This document shows positions 8,555 to 15,916 of a stretch of DNA of 64,000 nucleotides, in pieces (within the stretch, counting starts at the first letter, position 1; each line of letters starts with the position of its first letter). The notes under the pieces were generated by a model, which searched no databases, was not told where the DNA came from, and saw only the letters and a list, made by a program, of their open reading frames with translations. The stretch spans positions 186,001-250,000 of the forward strand of contig NZ_SOAV01000002.1 in NCBI RefSeq assembly GCF_004364245.1, written 5' to 3'. The position numbers and the translations under genes are program-made. The stretch comes from Streptomyces sp. BK208. GTDB taxonomy: Bacteria; Actinomycetota; Actinomycetes; Streptomycetales; Streptomycetaceae.

Positions 8555-8621
8555 GGTTCGGTCAATGAACTGACTAGGTGGTACTCAACGTAACACCCTT
8601 GGTTCGGTGAATGAACCAAGG
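8555..8621. promoter_or_regulatory. Two HxlR operator-like sites between MFS and hxlR-type gene
   Basis: The 16-base sequence GGTTCGGTSAATGAAC occurs at 8555-8570 and again at 8601-8616, 46 bases apart start to start. The second copy sits inside a perfect inverted repeat, CCTTGGTTC at 8597-8605 and GAACCAAGG at 8613-8621, with a 7-base centre. The first copy lies close to the MFS start, the second close to the regulator start. This is the usual layout for an autoregulated divergent pair. Binding by the neighbouring HxlR protein is inferred. Confidence 0.65.
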
Positions 8622-8648
8622 CGGGGGAAATTGGCTACAGTGGACGGC

Positions 8649-9188
8649 ATGGCACTGGGCAAGGACTACGCGACGCAGGAGTGCTCGATCGCCCGCGCAC
8701 TGGAGGTCGTCGGCGAACGCTGGACGCTGCTGGTGATCCGCGACGCGCTCTACGGCGTCCGCCGCTACAACGACTTCCTGGTCCACCTCGGCATCCCGCG
8801 CGCCGTCCTGGCCAACCGCCTGCAGGCGCTCACCGCCGAGGGGCTCCTGGAGAAGCGCAGGTACCAGGAGTCCCCGCCCCGGGACGAGTACGTGGTCACC
8901 GACCGCGGCATCGCCCTGTGGCCCGCCCTGCGGGCCCTCGGCATCTGGGGGCGCGAGCAGCTCGGCGGCGAGCCGATGCGCACCTTCTGGCACGCCGACT
9001 GCGGCACCGAACTGACCCCGTACGGCGCCTGCCCCGCCTGCGGGAGGCCCGTCACCGTCCAGGACATCGACATGCGGCCGGGCCCCGGTCTCGACCCCGA
9101 CCCGGCGGACCCGGTCAGCCGGGCACTGCTCGGCACGCGGCGGCTGCTCCAGCCGATCGAACCGATCGAGCCGATCGAACCGTCCTGA
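8649..9188 (+). CDS. HxlR/DUF24-family winged-helix regulator
   Basis: A 179-residue protein. Residues 1-100 form the HxlR winged helix: CSIARALEVVGERWTLLVIRD is the conserved start and RYNDFLVHLGIPRAVLANRL the recognition region, followed by the wing and YVVTDRG. The C-terminal tail has a CxxC pair (CPACGRP) that could bind metal and ends in a PIEPIEPIEPS repeat. Start at ATG 8649; the in-frame ATG at 8607 lies inside the operator palindrome and has no ribosome site. Cys12 near the N-terminus is the type of residue used for redox sensing in some HxlR proteins, but this is inference. Confidence 0.87.
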   Translation: MALGKDYATQECSIARALEVVGERWTLLVIRDALYGVRRYNDFLVHLGIPRAVLANRLQALTAEGLLEKRRYQESPPRDEYVVTDRGIALWPALRALGIWGREQLGGEPMRTFWHADCGTELTPYGACPACGRPVTVQDIDMRPGPGLDPDPADPVSRALLGTRRLLQPIEPIEPIEPS

Positions 9189-9364
9189 CCGGTGAAGACG
9201 GCTGAACCGGCCTGATCGTTAAAGACGGTCGAACCGGACGAATCGTTCGAACGGGTAGGTCCGGCAGGGCCGGTCGAGGCCGGGCAGGGCTCCGCGCAAC
9301 CTCCTGTATAACTGGAACGTCTGCACCACCAGGACGAACGCGCGTACGGGAGGAGGAGCCGCCG

Positions 9365-9709
9365 ATGTCGCCGACGACGACTCGGGACGGCCGGTCCGCC
9401 CTGCGGCTCCCGCGCCCCCTGCGGCCGCTCCTCGTCCTGCTGCTGGTCCTGCTGCCCGTCGCGCTCGTCGACGTCGGCAGCCTCTCCGCCACCGTCGCGC
9501 TCGCCGCGACCGCCGCGGTCGGTTCCGCGCTCGCCGTGTGCGCCGTCATCGCCGCACGCTGCGCGCCCGCCGTGCCGCCCACCCGGGTGCGCACGGCCAT
9601 CAGGGACCGCGACCTGCGTACGGCCTTCCTGCCCCAACGCGATCCCGACGCCGCCGGCCGCCGCCGGCCCCGAGCGCCCGGGCGCGCCCTCCCGGCGACC
9701 GCCGCGTAG
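9365..9709 (+). CDS. Small membrane protein (DUF6412-like) upstream of YidC paralogue
   Basis: A 114-residue protein with two hydrophobic segments (LLVLLLVLLPVALVDV and ATVALAATAAVGSALAVCAVIAA) and a basic, proline-rich C-terminal tail. A strong GGAGGAG ribosome site precedes ATG 9365. It lies 103 bases upstream of a YidC/Oxa1-type insertase on the same strand. I recall small two-helix proteins of this kind (DUF6412) beside YidC paralogues in Streptomyces, but the function is unknown. It may be a substrate or partner of that insertase. Confidence 0.7.
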   Translation: MSPTTTRDGRSALRLPRPLRPLLVLLLVLLPVALVDVGSLSATVALAATAAVGSALAVCAVIAARCAPAVPPTRVRTAIRDRDLRTAFLPQRDPDAAGRRRPRAPGRALPATAA

Positions 9710-9812
9710 GGCACCGCTCCAGTAGAGGTCACCCCCTGCGCGGGGCGTGTCGTCATGCCGCCGTTCCCCCGTCATCCCGGCACGACGAGACCCCCGGAGG
9801 GCTCACCCACCC

Positions 9813-10526
9813 ATGTCCGTTTTCGCCAGCCTGGTCGAGCACCTCGCCGACCTGCTCCAGCCCCTGTTCGGCGCCTCGGCCGCGGCCGCCGCCATCGTCC
9901 TGTTCACCGCCCTCGTACGGCTCCTCGTCCACCCGCTGTCCCGGGCCGCCGCCCGCGGCCAGAAGGCACGCACCCGACTCCAGCCGCAGCTCGCGGAACT
10001 GCGCCGCAAGCACGCCAAGAACCCCGAGAAACTCCAGCAGGCCGTACTCGAACTGCACACCGCGGAGAAGGTGTCACCGCTGTCGGGATGCCTGCCCAGC
10101 CTGTTCCAGCTGCCCGCCTTCTTCCTGCTCTACCACCTCTTCTCCAGCTCGGCGATCGGCGGGCAGGCCAACGGGCTGCTCTCCCACCGGCTGCTGTCCG
10201 CCCCGCTCGGCGGGCGCTGGGCCGACGCGCTCGGTGACGGCGGGCCGCTCGGGGGCGCGGGGCTCGTGTACGTGGCGCTGTTCGCGGTCGTCGCCGTGGT
10301 CGCCACGTTCAGCTACCGGCTCACCCGGCGGACGATGGCCGACCGGCCGGTGCCGCCCACCGGTGACGGGCAGGCCGTGCCGGGCGTCGGCGCGATCACC
10401 AAGGCGATGCCCTTCATGTCCTTCTTCACGCTCGTCACCGTGGCCGTGGTGCCGCTGGCCGCCGCGCTGTACGTCGTCACCAGTACGGCGTGGAGCGCCG
10501 CCGAGCGGGCCGTGCTCTACCGCTGA
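9813..10526 (+). CDS. YidC/Oxa1-family membrane protein insertase (short paralogue)
   Basis: A 237-residue protein with the conserved Oxa1/YidC core: a first helix, the cytoplasmic helical hairpin RTRLQPQLAELRRKHAKN, then CLPSLFQLPAFFLLYHLF and further transmembrane helices. It lacks the long periplasmic domain of Gram-negative YidC and the extended C-terminus of the main actinobacterial YidC of about 400 residues, so it is probably a second, specialised copy. The expected role is Sec-dependent or independent insertion of small inner-membrane proteins. Start at ATG 9813 with GGAGG twelve bases upstream. Gene order suggests co-expression with the small membrane protein before it. Confidence 0.85.
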   Translation: MSVFASLVEHLADLLQPLFGASAAAAAIVLFTALVRLLVHPLSRAAARGQKARTRLQPQLAELRRKHAKNPEKLQQAVLELHTAEKVSPLSGCLPSLFQLPAFFLLYHLFSSSAIGGQANGLLSHRLLSAPLGGRWADALGDGGPLGGAGLVYVALFAVVAVVATFSYRLTRRTMADRPVPPTGDGQAVPGVGAITKAMPFMSFFTLVTVAVVPLAAALYVVTSTAWSAAERAVLYR

Positions 10527-10700
10527 GCCACGGGAGAGCCATGGAGCCCGGCCGCCCCTACGGTCCAGTACGTGAACGGGGTATTGCGGAGTGGACCGCC
10601 GCCTTGGAGGATCGACCAGTCCTCCGATGCTGTCGCGTTGCTGCCGCACCCAGGTCGCGCATCGTCGGGCGGGCTGCCCGCGATCGAGGAGTTGGGGATC

Positions 10701-11558
10701 ATGAAGCTGTTGCGAGTCGGTACGGCGGGGTCGGAGCGGCCCGCGCTGCTCGACGCCGACGGGACCCTGCGAGACCTGTCGGGCGTAGTGAGGGACATCG
10801 ACGGCGAGCTGCTCGCCGACCAGGAGGCGCTCGGCCGGATACGTTCCGCCGCCGAGGCCGGTTCGCTGCCCGCCCTGGACGGCACGGGGCTGCGCGTCGG
10901 ACCGCCGGTGGGAGGCATCGGCAAGATCGTGTGCATCGGGCTGAACTACCACGACCACGCTCGCGAGACCGGGGCCGAGCCGCCCGCCGAGCCGGTCGTC
11001 TTCTTCAAGGCGCCGGACACGGTGGTCGGGCCGCACGACACGGTGCTCGTGCCGCGCGGCTCCACCAAGACCGACTGGGAGGTGGAGCTGGCGGTCGTCA
11101 TCGGCCGTACGGCCCGCTACCTGGAGTCGGACGAGGAGGCGCTCGCGTGCGTCGCCGGGTACGCCGTCGCGCACGACGTGTCCGAGCGGGAGTTCCAGAT
11201 CGAGCGGGGCGGGACCTGGGACAAGGGCAAGAACTGCGAGACGTTCAACCCGCTGGGCCCGTGGCTGGTGACCGCCGACGAGGTACCCGACCCGCAGCGG
11301 CTGTCGCTGCGGCTGTGGGTGAACGGCGAGCTGAAGCAGGACGGGACGACCGCGGAGCAGATCTTTCCCGTGGCGGAGGTCGTGCGGTACGTCAGCCGGT
11401 TCATGGTGCTGCGCCCCGGTGACGTCATCAACACCGGGACGCCGGCGGGAGTGGCGATGGGGCAGGCCGAGCCCAAGCCCTACCTGCGGGCGGGTGACGT
11501 GGTCGAGCTGGAGGTCGAGGGGCTGGGGCGGCAGCGGCAGGAGCTGAAGGACGCGTAG
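10701..11558 (+). CDS. Fumarylacetoacetate hydrolase (FAH)-family protein
   Basis: A 285-residue protein of the FAH superfamily: CIGLNYHDHARE opens the catalytic domain, TDWEVELAVVIGR carries the acidic metal ligands and VINTGTPAGVAMG is the conserved loop near the end. Members hydrolyse or decarboxylate beta-diketo or ureido acids (fumarylacetoacetate, acylpyruvates, 2-hydroxyhepta-2,4-diene-1,7-dioate). The sequence does not single out one. It stands alone, with no aromatic genes within 10 kb. ATG 10701 is chosen because homology starts there. A GGAGGA/TCCTCC inverted repeat at 10606-10625 lies in the promoter region. Confidence 0.85.
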   Translation: MKLLRVGTAGSERPALLDADGTLRDLSGVVRDIDGELLADQEALGRIRSAAEAGSLPALDGTGLRVGPPVGGIGKIVCIGLNYHDHARETGAEPPAEPVVFFKAPDTVVGPHDTVLVPRGSTKTDWEVELAVVIGRTARYLESDEEALACVAGYAVAHDVSEREFQIERGGTWDKGKNCETFNPLGPWLVTADEVPDPQRLSLRLWVNGELKQDGTTAEQIFPVAEVVRYVSRFMVLRPGDVINTGTPAGVAMGQAEPKPYLRAGDVVELEVEGLGRQRQELKDA

Positions 11559-11681
11559 GCGCTCCGCCGGGGCGCGGTGCGCGGTGGCGGTGCGTTGCCG
11601 GCCGCGGTCGTGCGGAGCCGATCGCGCCCGCGCGGCGGAGCCGCTCGGTTCACCGCCCCGCGCCCCTGGGGGCGCGTTCCC

Positions 11682-12554
11682 TCACGTCAGCAGTGCGGCG
11701 AGCCTGCGCCAGCCCTCCCTCGGGAGGCGGGCCGTGTCGTCCTCCACCAGCTGGAGGGCGACGTGGTCGGCGCCGGCCTCGTGGAAGGCGTCGACGCGGG
11801 CGCGGATCGTGGACTCGTCGCCCCAGGCGAAGACCGCGTCGATGAGGCGGTCGCTGCCGCCGCCGGCGACGTCGTCCTCGGTGAAGCCGAGGTTGAGGAA
11901 GTTCTTGGTGTAGTTCGGCAGCTTCAGGTACATCGCCAGGTAGGCGCGGGCCGTGGCGCGGGCGCGGGACGGGTCGGAGTCGAGGACGACCTTGAACTCC
12001 GGGGCCAGCAGCGCGCCCTCGCCGAGCCGCTCACGGGCCTGCGCGGTGTGCTCGGGCGTGACCAGGTACGGGATGGCGCCCGCCGCCCGGTCCCGGGACA
12101 GGTCCAGCATCTTCGGGCCGAGCGCGGCCAGCACCCGGTGCCCGGACCGCATCCCGGCCCGGTCCAGCTCGTCGAGGTAGCCGACCATCGTCGAGTACGG
12201 GCGGCGGTACCCCTCCACGCGCGGGCCGTGGCTCACGCCGAGGCCGAGCACGAAACGCCCGGGGTGGGAGACCTCCAGCTCCGCGAAGCGCGCCGCCGCC
12301 TCGGACGCCTTGTGCTCCCAGATGCTCTGGATGCTGGTGCCGACCAGGATCCGCGAGGTCGCCTCGATCAGCGGGGCGGCGTTCGCCGCGGCGCTGTTGC
12401 CGCCGAGCCATACGGCGCCGTAACCGAGCTGCTCCAACTCGGCGGCGGCCTCGGCGCGTTCGGGCGCACCCTCGGGGTCCTCGGAACGCAGCTGGACGCT
12501 CCAGACGCCGTACCGTCCGACCGATTCCTTCAGGGAAGTGGTCGCCTCGTTCAT
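11682..12554 (-). CDS. LLM-class (F420- or flavin-dependent) oxidoreductase
   Basis: A 290-residue TIM-barrel protein of the luciferase-like monooxygenase family. GYGAVWLGG near residue 45, RILVGTSIQSIW and PGRFVLGLGVSHG are the conserved strands around the cofactor. Streptomyces members of this subgroup usually use coenzyme F420, but no residue visible here proves F420 over FMN. It is transcribed alone, downstream of the UPF0303 gene and separated from it by a strong terminator hairpin. The substrate is unknown. Confidence 0.8.
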   Translation of the reverse strand: MNEATTSLKESVGRYGVWSVQLRSEDPEGAPERAEAAAELEQLGYGAVWLGGNSAAANAAPLIEATSRILVGTSIQSIWEHKASEAAARFAELEVSHPGRFVLGLGVSHGPRVEGYRRPYSTMVGYLDELDRAGMRSGHRVLAALGPKMLDLSRDRAAGAIPYLVTPEHTAQARERLGEGALLAPEFKVVLDSDPSRARATARAYLAMYLKLPNYTKNFLNLGFTEDDVAGGGSDRLIDAVFAWGDESTIRARVDAFHEAGADHVALQLVEDDTARLPREGWRRLAALLT

Positions 12555-12629
12555 CGGTTGAGATCCCTCCGGTGGGCACCGTGATCACCATGCGTGTCTG
12601 CCTGCTGCCAACCACGGGTACCCAGCGAT

Positions 12630-12659
12630 GATTCCCCGGGCACACCCGCCCGGGGAATC
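12630..12659. terminator. Rho-independent-type hairpin
   Basis: Perfect 12-base arms GATTCCCCGGGC and GCCCGGGGAATC flank a 6-base loop. The hairpin lies 14 bases beyond the stop codon of the leftward UPF0303 gene, so it should end the Gfo/Idh-UPF0303 transcript. Confidence 0.75.
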
Positions 12660-12673
12660 CGGAGCCGGACGGG

Positions 12674-13159
12674 CTACTCGCCCAGGAACCGCTCCAGTGC
12701 CTCCACCACCAGCCGGTGGTCCTCCACCTGCGGCAGTCCGGAGACCGTCACCGCGCCGATCACGCCGACGCCGGCGACGGTGAGCGGGAAGGAGCCGCCG
12801 TGAGCCGCGTAGGTGTCGGGGTCGAGCCGCGAGGACTCCTCGAAGGTCGTGCCCTTGGCCCGGAAACGCGAGCCGACCAGGTACGACGCCGAGCCGTACC
12901 GCTCCACCACGCGGCGCTTGCGGGCGATCCAGGCGTCGTTGTCCGGGGTCGAGCCGGGCAGGGCGGCGCGGAAGAGCTGCCGGCCGGCGCGGTGGATGTC
13001 GATGGCGACGGGCGCCTGACGCTCCCGGGCCAGCTCGACGAGCAGCGAGCCCAGCGCCCACGCGTCGTCGTCCGTGAACCGGCGCAGCACCAGGCGGCGT
13101 TCCTGCTCCTCCAGCTCCGCCACGGTGGGCGGCGCGGGCGTGGACGCCCCGGCGCTCAC
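12674..13159 (-). CDS. UPF0303 / heme-degrading-domain (GlcG/HbpS-like) protein
   Basis: A 161-residue protein of the GlcG/HbpS fold, labelled UPF0303 in Streptomyces. The central segment VAIDIHRAGRQLFRAALPGS and the C-terminal GVGVIGAVTVSGLPQVEDH are the family hallmarks. Relatives bind heme or small ligands; a true enzymatic role is not established. The GTG start (13157-13159) overlaps the TGA of the Gfo/Idh gene as GTGA, so the pair is co-translated and probably acts in the same sugar or polyol pathway under the divergent ROK regulator. Confidence 0.85.
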   Translation of the reverse strand: MSAGASTPAPPTVAELEEQERRLVLRRFTDDDAWALGSLLVELARERQAPVAIDIHRAGRQLFRAALPGSTPDNDAWIARKRRVVERYGSASYLVGSRFRAKGTTFEESSRLDPDTYAAHGGSFPLTVAGVGVIGAVTVSGLPQVEDHRLVVEALERFLGE

Positions 13160-14238
13160 AGGGTCACCACCACGGAGTCGCGGGCGGACCGGCGGGCCGC
13201 CTCCAGTACGTCCAGTGCGGCGGCCGCCTCCCGTGCGTCCACCGGGTTCGGGCCGCCCTCGCGCAGGGCCTTCGCCACCGCCGCGTAGTACGCCGGGTAG
13301 TCACCCGCGACCGTCGCCTGCACCTGTCCGCCGCCGGTCAGCGGGGACTGGCCGGAGCCGACGCGGCCCCACAGCGACTCGTCCTCCTCGCCCCAGCCGG
13401 GACCCGGGCGCTTGCCCTCGCGCAGCGCCGCCTCCTGCGGGTCGAGGCCGTGCTTGACGTACCCGGCCTCGGAGCCGAGCACCCGGAAACGGGGGCCGAG
13501 CTGGGCGGCGGTGGAGGAGACGTAGAGGTGCGAGCGGACGCCGTTCGCGTGCGTGAGCGCGAGAAACGTGTCGTCGTCCGCCTCCGCGCCCGCGCGCCGG
13601 ACCACGGACTCGGCGTACACCTGCGTGACCGGGCCGAAGAGGACCAGGGCCTGGTCGACGACGTGGCTCCCGAGGTCGTACAGCAGGCCCCCGATCTCCG
13701 CCGGGTCGCCGGACTCGCGCCAGCCGCCCTTCGGCTTCGGCCGCCAGCGCTCGAACCGGGACTCGAAGCGCCACACCTCGCCCAGCGTGCCCTCGGCGAG
13801 CAGCTTGCGGAGGGTGAGGAAGTCGTTGTCCCAGCGGCGGTTCTGGAAGACGGAGAGGAGCAGGCGGCGTTCTTCGGCGAGTGCCGCCAGCTCGCGGGCC
13901 TCGGCCGCCGTGCCCGCGACCGGCTTGTCCACCACGACCGGCAGGCCGGCCTCCAGGGCGCGCGTCGCGAGCGGCACGTGCGTCTTGTTCGGGGAGGCGA
14001 CGACGACCAGGTCCAGCTCGCCGGCCCGGTCGAACAGCTCGTCGGGTGTGGCGACGGTCCGTACGTCGGGGAACTCGGCGCGGGCCTGCTGCTGCCGCTC
14101 CGGGTTCGAGGTGACGACCGTGTCCAGGGCCAGGCCCTCGGTGGCGGCGATCAGCGGGGCGTGGAAGACGGAACCCGCGAGGCCGTAGCCGACGAGGCCG
14201 ACGCGCAGAGGGGGATTGCCGGGAGGAGTACCAGTCAT
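13156..14238 (-). CDS. Gfo/Idh/MocA-family NAD(P)-dependent oxidoreductase
   Basis: A 360-residue protein with the N-terminal Rossmann fold VGLVGYGLAGSVFHAP, the DKPVAGTAAEA strand that follows the conserved Lys of EKP-type motifs (here DKP), and the C-terminal alpha/beta domain with LLYDLGSHVVDQALVLFG, whose GxH carries the catalytic His. Members oxidise sugars, inositols or their derivatives. Start at ATG 14236-14238, preceded by GGAGG-like bases on the minus strand. It shares a 55-base divergent promoter with a ROK regulator, pointing to sugar-responsive control. Confidence 0.87.
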   Translation of the reverse strand: MTGTPPGNPPLRVGLVGYGLAGSVFHAPLIAATEGLALDTVVTSNPERQQQARAEFPDVRTVATPDELFDRAGELDLVVVASPNKTHVPLATRALEAGLPVVVDKPVAGTAAEARELAALAEERRLLLSVFQNRRWDNDFLTLRKLLAEGTLGEVWRFESRFERWRPKPKGGWRESGDPAEIGGLLYDLGSHVVDQALVLFGPVTQVYAESVVRRAGAEADDDTFLALTHANGVRSHLYVSSTAAQLGPRFRVLGSEAGYVKHGLDPQEAALREGKRPGPGWGEEDESLWGRVGSGQSPLTGGGQVQATVAGDYPAYYAAVAKALREGGPNPVDAREAAAALDVLEAARRSARDSVVVTL

Positions 14239-14246
14239 GCGTCTAC

Positions 14247-14269
14247 TTTCGCAACGGTGTTGCCAAAGT
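14247..14269. promoter_or_regulatory. ROK-type operator palindrome
   Basis: Inverted repeat CTTTCGCAAC (14247-14256), spacer GGT, GTTGCCAAAG (14260-14269): nine of ten arm positions pair. It sits exactly in the 55-base gap between the divergent Gfo/Idh and ROK starts and is the only strong palindrome there, so it is the probable binding site of the ROK protein controlling both genes. Confidence 0.65.
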
Positions 14270-14293
14270 GCAAGCGCGAGACACAATGGGGGT

Positions 14294-15760
14294 GTGAACA
14301 GGACGAACGGCGGAGGCACGGCGCCCGGCGGCGGACCGGTGGCCGGTGGTCGTGGGGCGACCGGTGGCGGGGGCGCGGCCGAGGGCGGTGTGACGGGCGG
14401 CGGCGCCACCGGCGGTGGTGGGGGGACCGGTGGCGTGTCGGCAGCCGGTGGCGGCACGGCGGGCAGTGGCGGCTCGGCAATCGGTGGCGGCACGGCGGGC
14501 GGTGGCGGCACGGCGGGCGGTGGCGGCGCGGCGCCCGGCGGCGGATCGGCGATCGGCGGGGGTGCGGGCGGCGTCAACCTGCTCGCCCTGCGCAGTCACA
14601 ACACCGCCCTGGTGCTCGACCTGATGCGCACCGCCGGCGCCGAGGGCATCAGCCGGCTGGAACTGGCCGAGCGCACCGGGCTCACCCCGCAGGCGGTCAG
14701 CAAGATCACCGCTCGGCTCCGGGGCGAGGGCCTGGCCGCCGAGGCCGGACGCCGCGCGTCCACCGGCGGCAAGCCGCGCACGGTGCTGCGCCTGGTGCCG
14801 GGGGCGGGCCACGCCCTCGGCGTCCACCTGGACCGGGACGAGTTGCGGGCGGTGCTGGTCGACCTGGACGGCACCGTGGTGGCGGAGCGGCGCGCCCCAC
14901 TGGACCTCGGCGCGGGGGCGGACACCGTACTGGCGGAGGTGGCGGGGGTGGCGCGGGACCTCACGGCGGAGGGGCTGGGAGCGCCAGGCGCGGACGGCGG
15001 CCCGGGCCGTCCCGCCGCCGAGGGTGCGCGGTCGCCCGGTCCCGGCCTGGCGGCCGTGCCCACCCTCCTCGGTCTCGGCGTCGCCCTGCCCGGACCGCTC
15101 GACCACGTCCGGGGGGTGCTGCACCGCGTCACCGGCTTCCCGGAGTGGGACGGCTACCCGCTGCGGGACGCGCTGGCCCGGCGGCTGGGTGTGCCGGTCG
15201 TCGTCGACAAGGACACCAACGCGGCGGCGCTGGGTCTCGCCGTGGGCGGCGGGACCGGAGGGGCCGGCGGGACCGGCGGGGGAGGCGGGAGCGGCTCCTT
15301 CGCCTATCTGCACCTCGGTACGGGGCTCGGCGCCGGTCTCGTCTTCGGCGGCGGTGTGCACCGGGGTGTCCGGACGGGCGCCGGGGAGTTCGGGCACCAG
15401 GTCGTCCAGCTGGACGGGCCGCCCTGCACCTGCGGCGCCCGGGGCTGCATAGAGGCCCTGTGCCTCGCCGCCGTCGCCCGCGGGGACCTCGCGGAGGCGT
15501 CGCGGGTGCTCGGCACGGGCGCCGCGAACCTCGCCGGGCTGCTCGACATCGACCTGGTGCTGCTGGGCGGCCGTACCGTCGCCGCCGCGCCCGACGCCTT
15601 CGTCCACGGCGTCGGCGCGGTCCTCGACGCCCGCGCCCGGCGCGAGGGCGGCCACGTCGGCGCGGTGCCGGTGCGGCTCGCGCCCGGCGGGACGCGAGCG
15701 GTCGCGGAGGGCGCGGCCCAACTGCTGCTCGCGCCGCTGTTCGGCCGGGGCGGCGCCTGA
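14294..15760 (+). CDS. ROK-family transcriptional regulator with glycine-rich N-terminal extension
   Basis: A 488-residue protein in three parts. Residues about 5-95 are almost pure Gly/Ala/Thr/Ser (blocks such as GGGTAGGGG), encoded by degenerate GC-rich repeats. Then comes a winged helix (NTALVLDLMRTAGAEGISRLELAERTGL split across about 100-170) and a ROK sugar-kinase-like domain with LGVALPGPL, a DKDTNAAALG block, LGTGLGAG and the zinc-binding CTCGARGCIEAL. A second Gly-rich insert lies near residue 320. Typical ROK repressors are about 390-410 residues, so the extra length is the glycine tract. GTG 14294 is the best start after the divergent operator; a later start just before the winged helix cannot be excluded. 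Confidence 0.85.
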   Translation: MNRTNGGGTAPGGGPVAGGRGATGGGGAAEGGVTGGGATGGGGGTGGVSAAGGGTAGSGGSAIGGGTAGGGGTAGGGGAAPGGGSAIGGGAGGVNLLALRSHNTALVLDLMRTAGAEGISRLELAERTGLTPQAVSKITARLRGEGLAAEAGRRASTGGKPRTVLRLVPGAGHALGVHLDRDELRAVLVDLDGTVVAERRAPLDLGAGADTVLAEVAGVARDLTAEGLGAPGADGGPGRPAAEGARSPGPGLAAVPTLLGLGVALPGPLDHVRGVLHRVTGFPEWDGYPLRDALARRLGVPVVVDKDTNAAALGLAVGGGTGGAGGTGGGGGSGSFAYLHLGTGLGAGLVFGGGVHRGVRTGAGEFGHQVVQLDGPPCTCGARGCIEALCLAAVARGDLAEASRVLGTGAANLAGLLDIDLVLLGGRTVAAAPDAFVHGVGAVLDARARREGGHVGAVPVRLAPGGTRAVAEGAAQLLLAPLFGRGGA

Positions 15761-15776
15761 GGGATCACGCTCGGAC

Positions 15777-15865
15777 ACCCGCCCGACGCCCGACACCCGA
15801 CGCCCGACACCCGACACCCGGACACCCGGACGCCCCGACGCCCGACACCCGGACGCCCCGACACC
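15777..15865. repeat. Short tandem repeats (CCCGACACCCGGACG-type)
   Basis: Between the convergent ROK and sugar dehydrogenase genes lie about nine imperfect copies of a 7-9 base unit alternating CCCGACG, CCCGACACC and CGGACGC. There is no gene in this 156-base gap. Confidence 0.75.
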
Positions 15866-15895
15866 CCGGCGCCGGACCCGGAGGGCCGGCGCCGG
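15866..15895. terminator. GC-rich double palindrome between convergent genes
   Basis: CCGGCGCCGG occurs at 15866-15875 and 15886-15895. The two copies can pair with each other over ten bases around a 10-base loop, giving a bidirectional terminator for the rightward ROK gene and the leftward sugar dehydrogenase gene. Confidence 0.6.
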
Positions 15896-15916
15896 CCGCG
15901 GTGCCCGTCCGGTGCC

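Noticed and set aside
10606..10625. GGAGGA/TCCTCC inverted repeat upstream of the FAH gene as operator
   Set aside because: The arms are purine-only, low in information and occur by chance in GC-rich DNA; no regulator gene is adjacent.
14243..14577. Proline-rich minus-strand extension of the Gfo/Idh frame
   Set aside because: It is only the antisense of the ROK glycine tract. Homology and the divergent operator put the real start at 14238.
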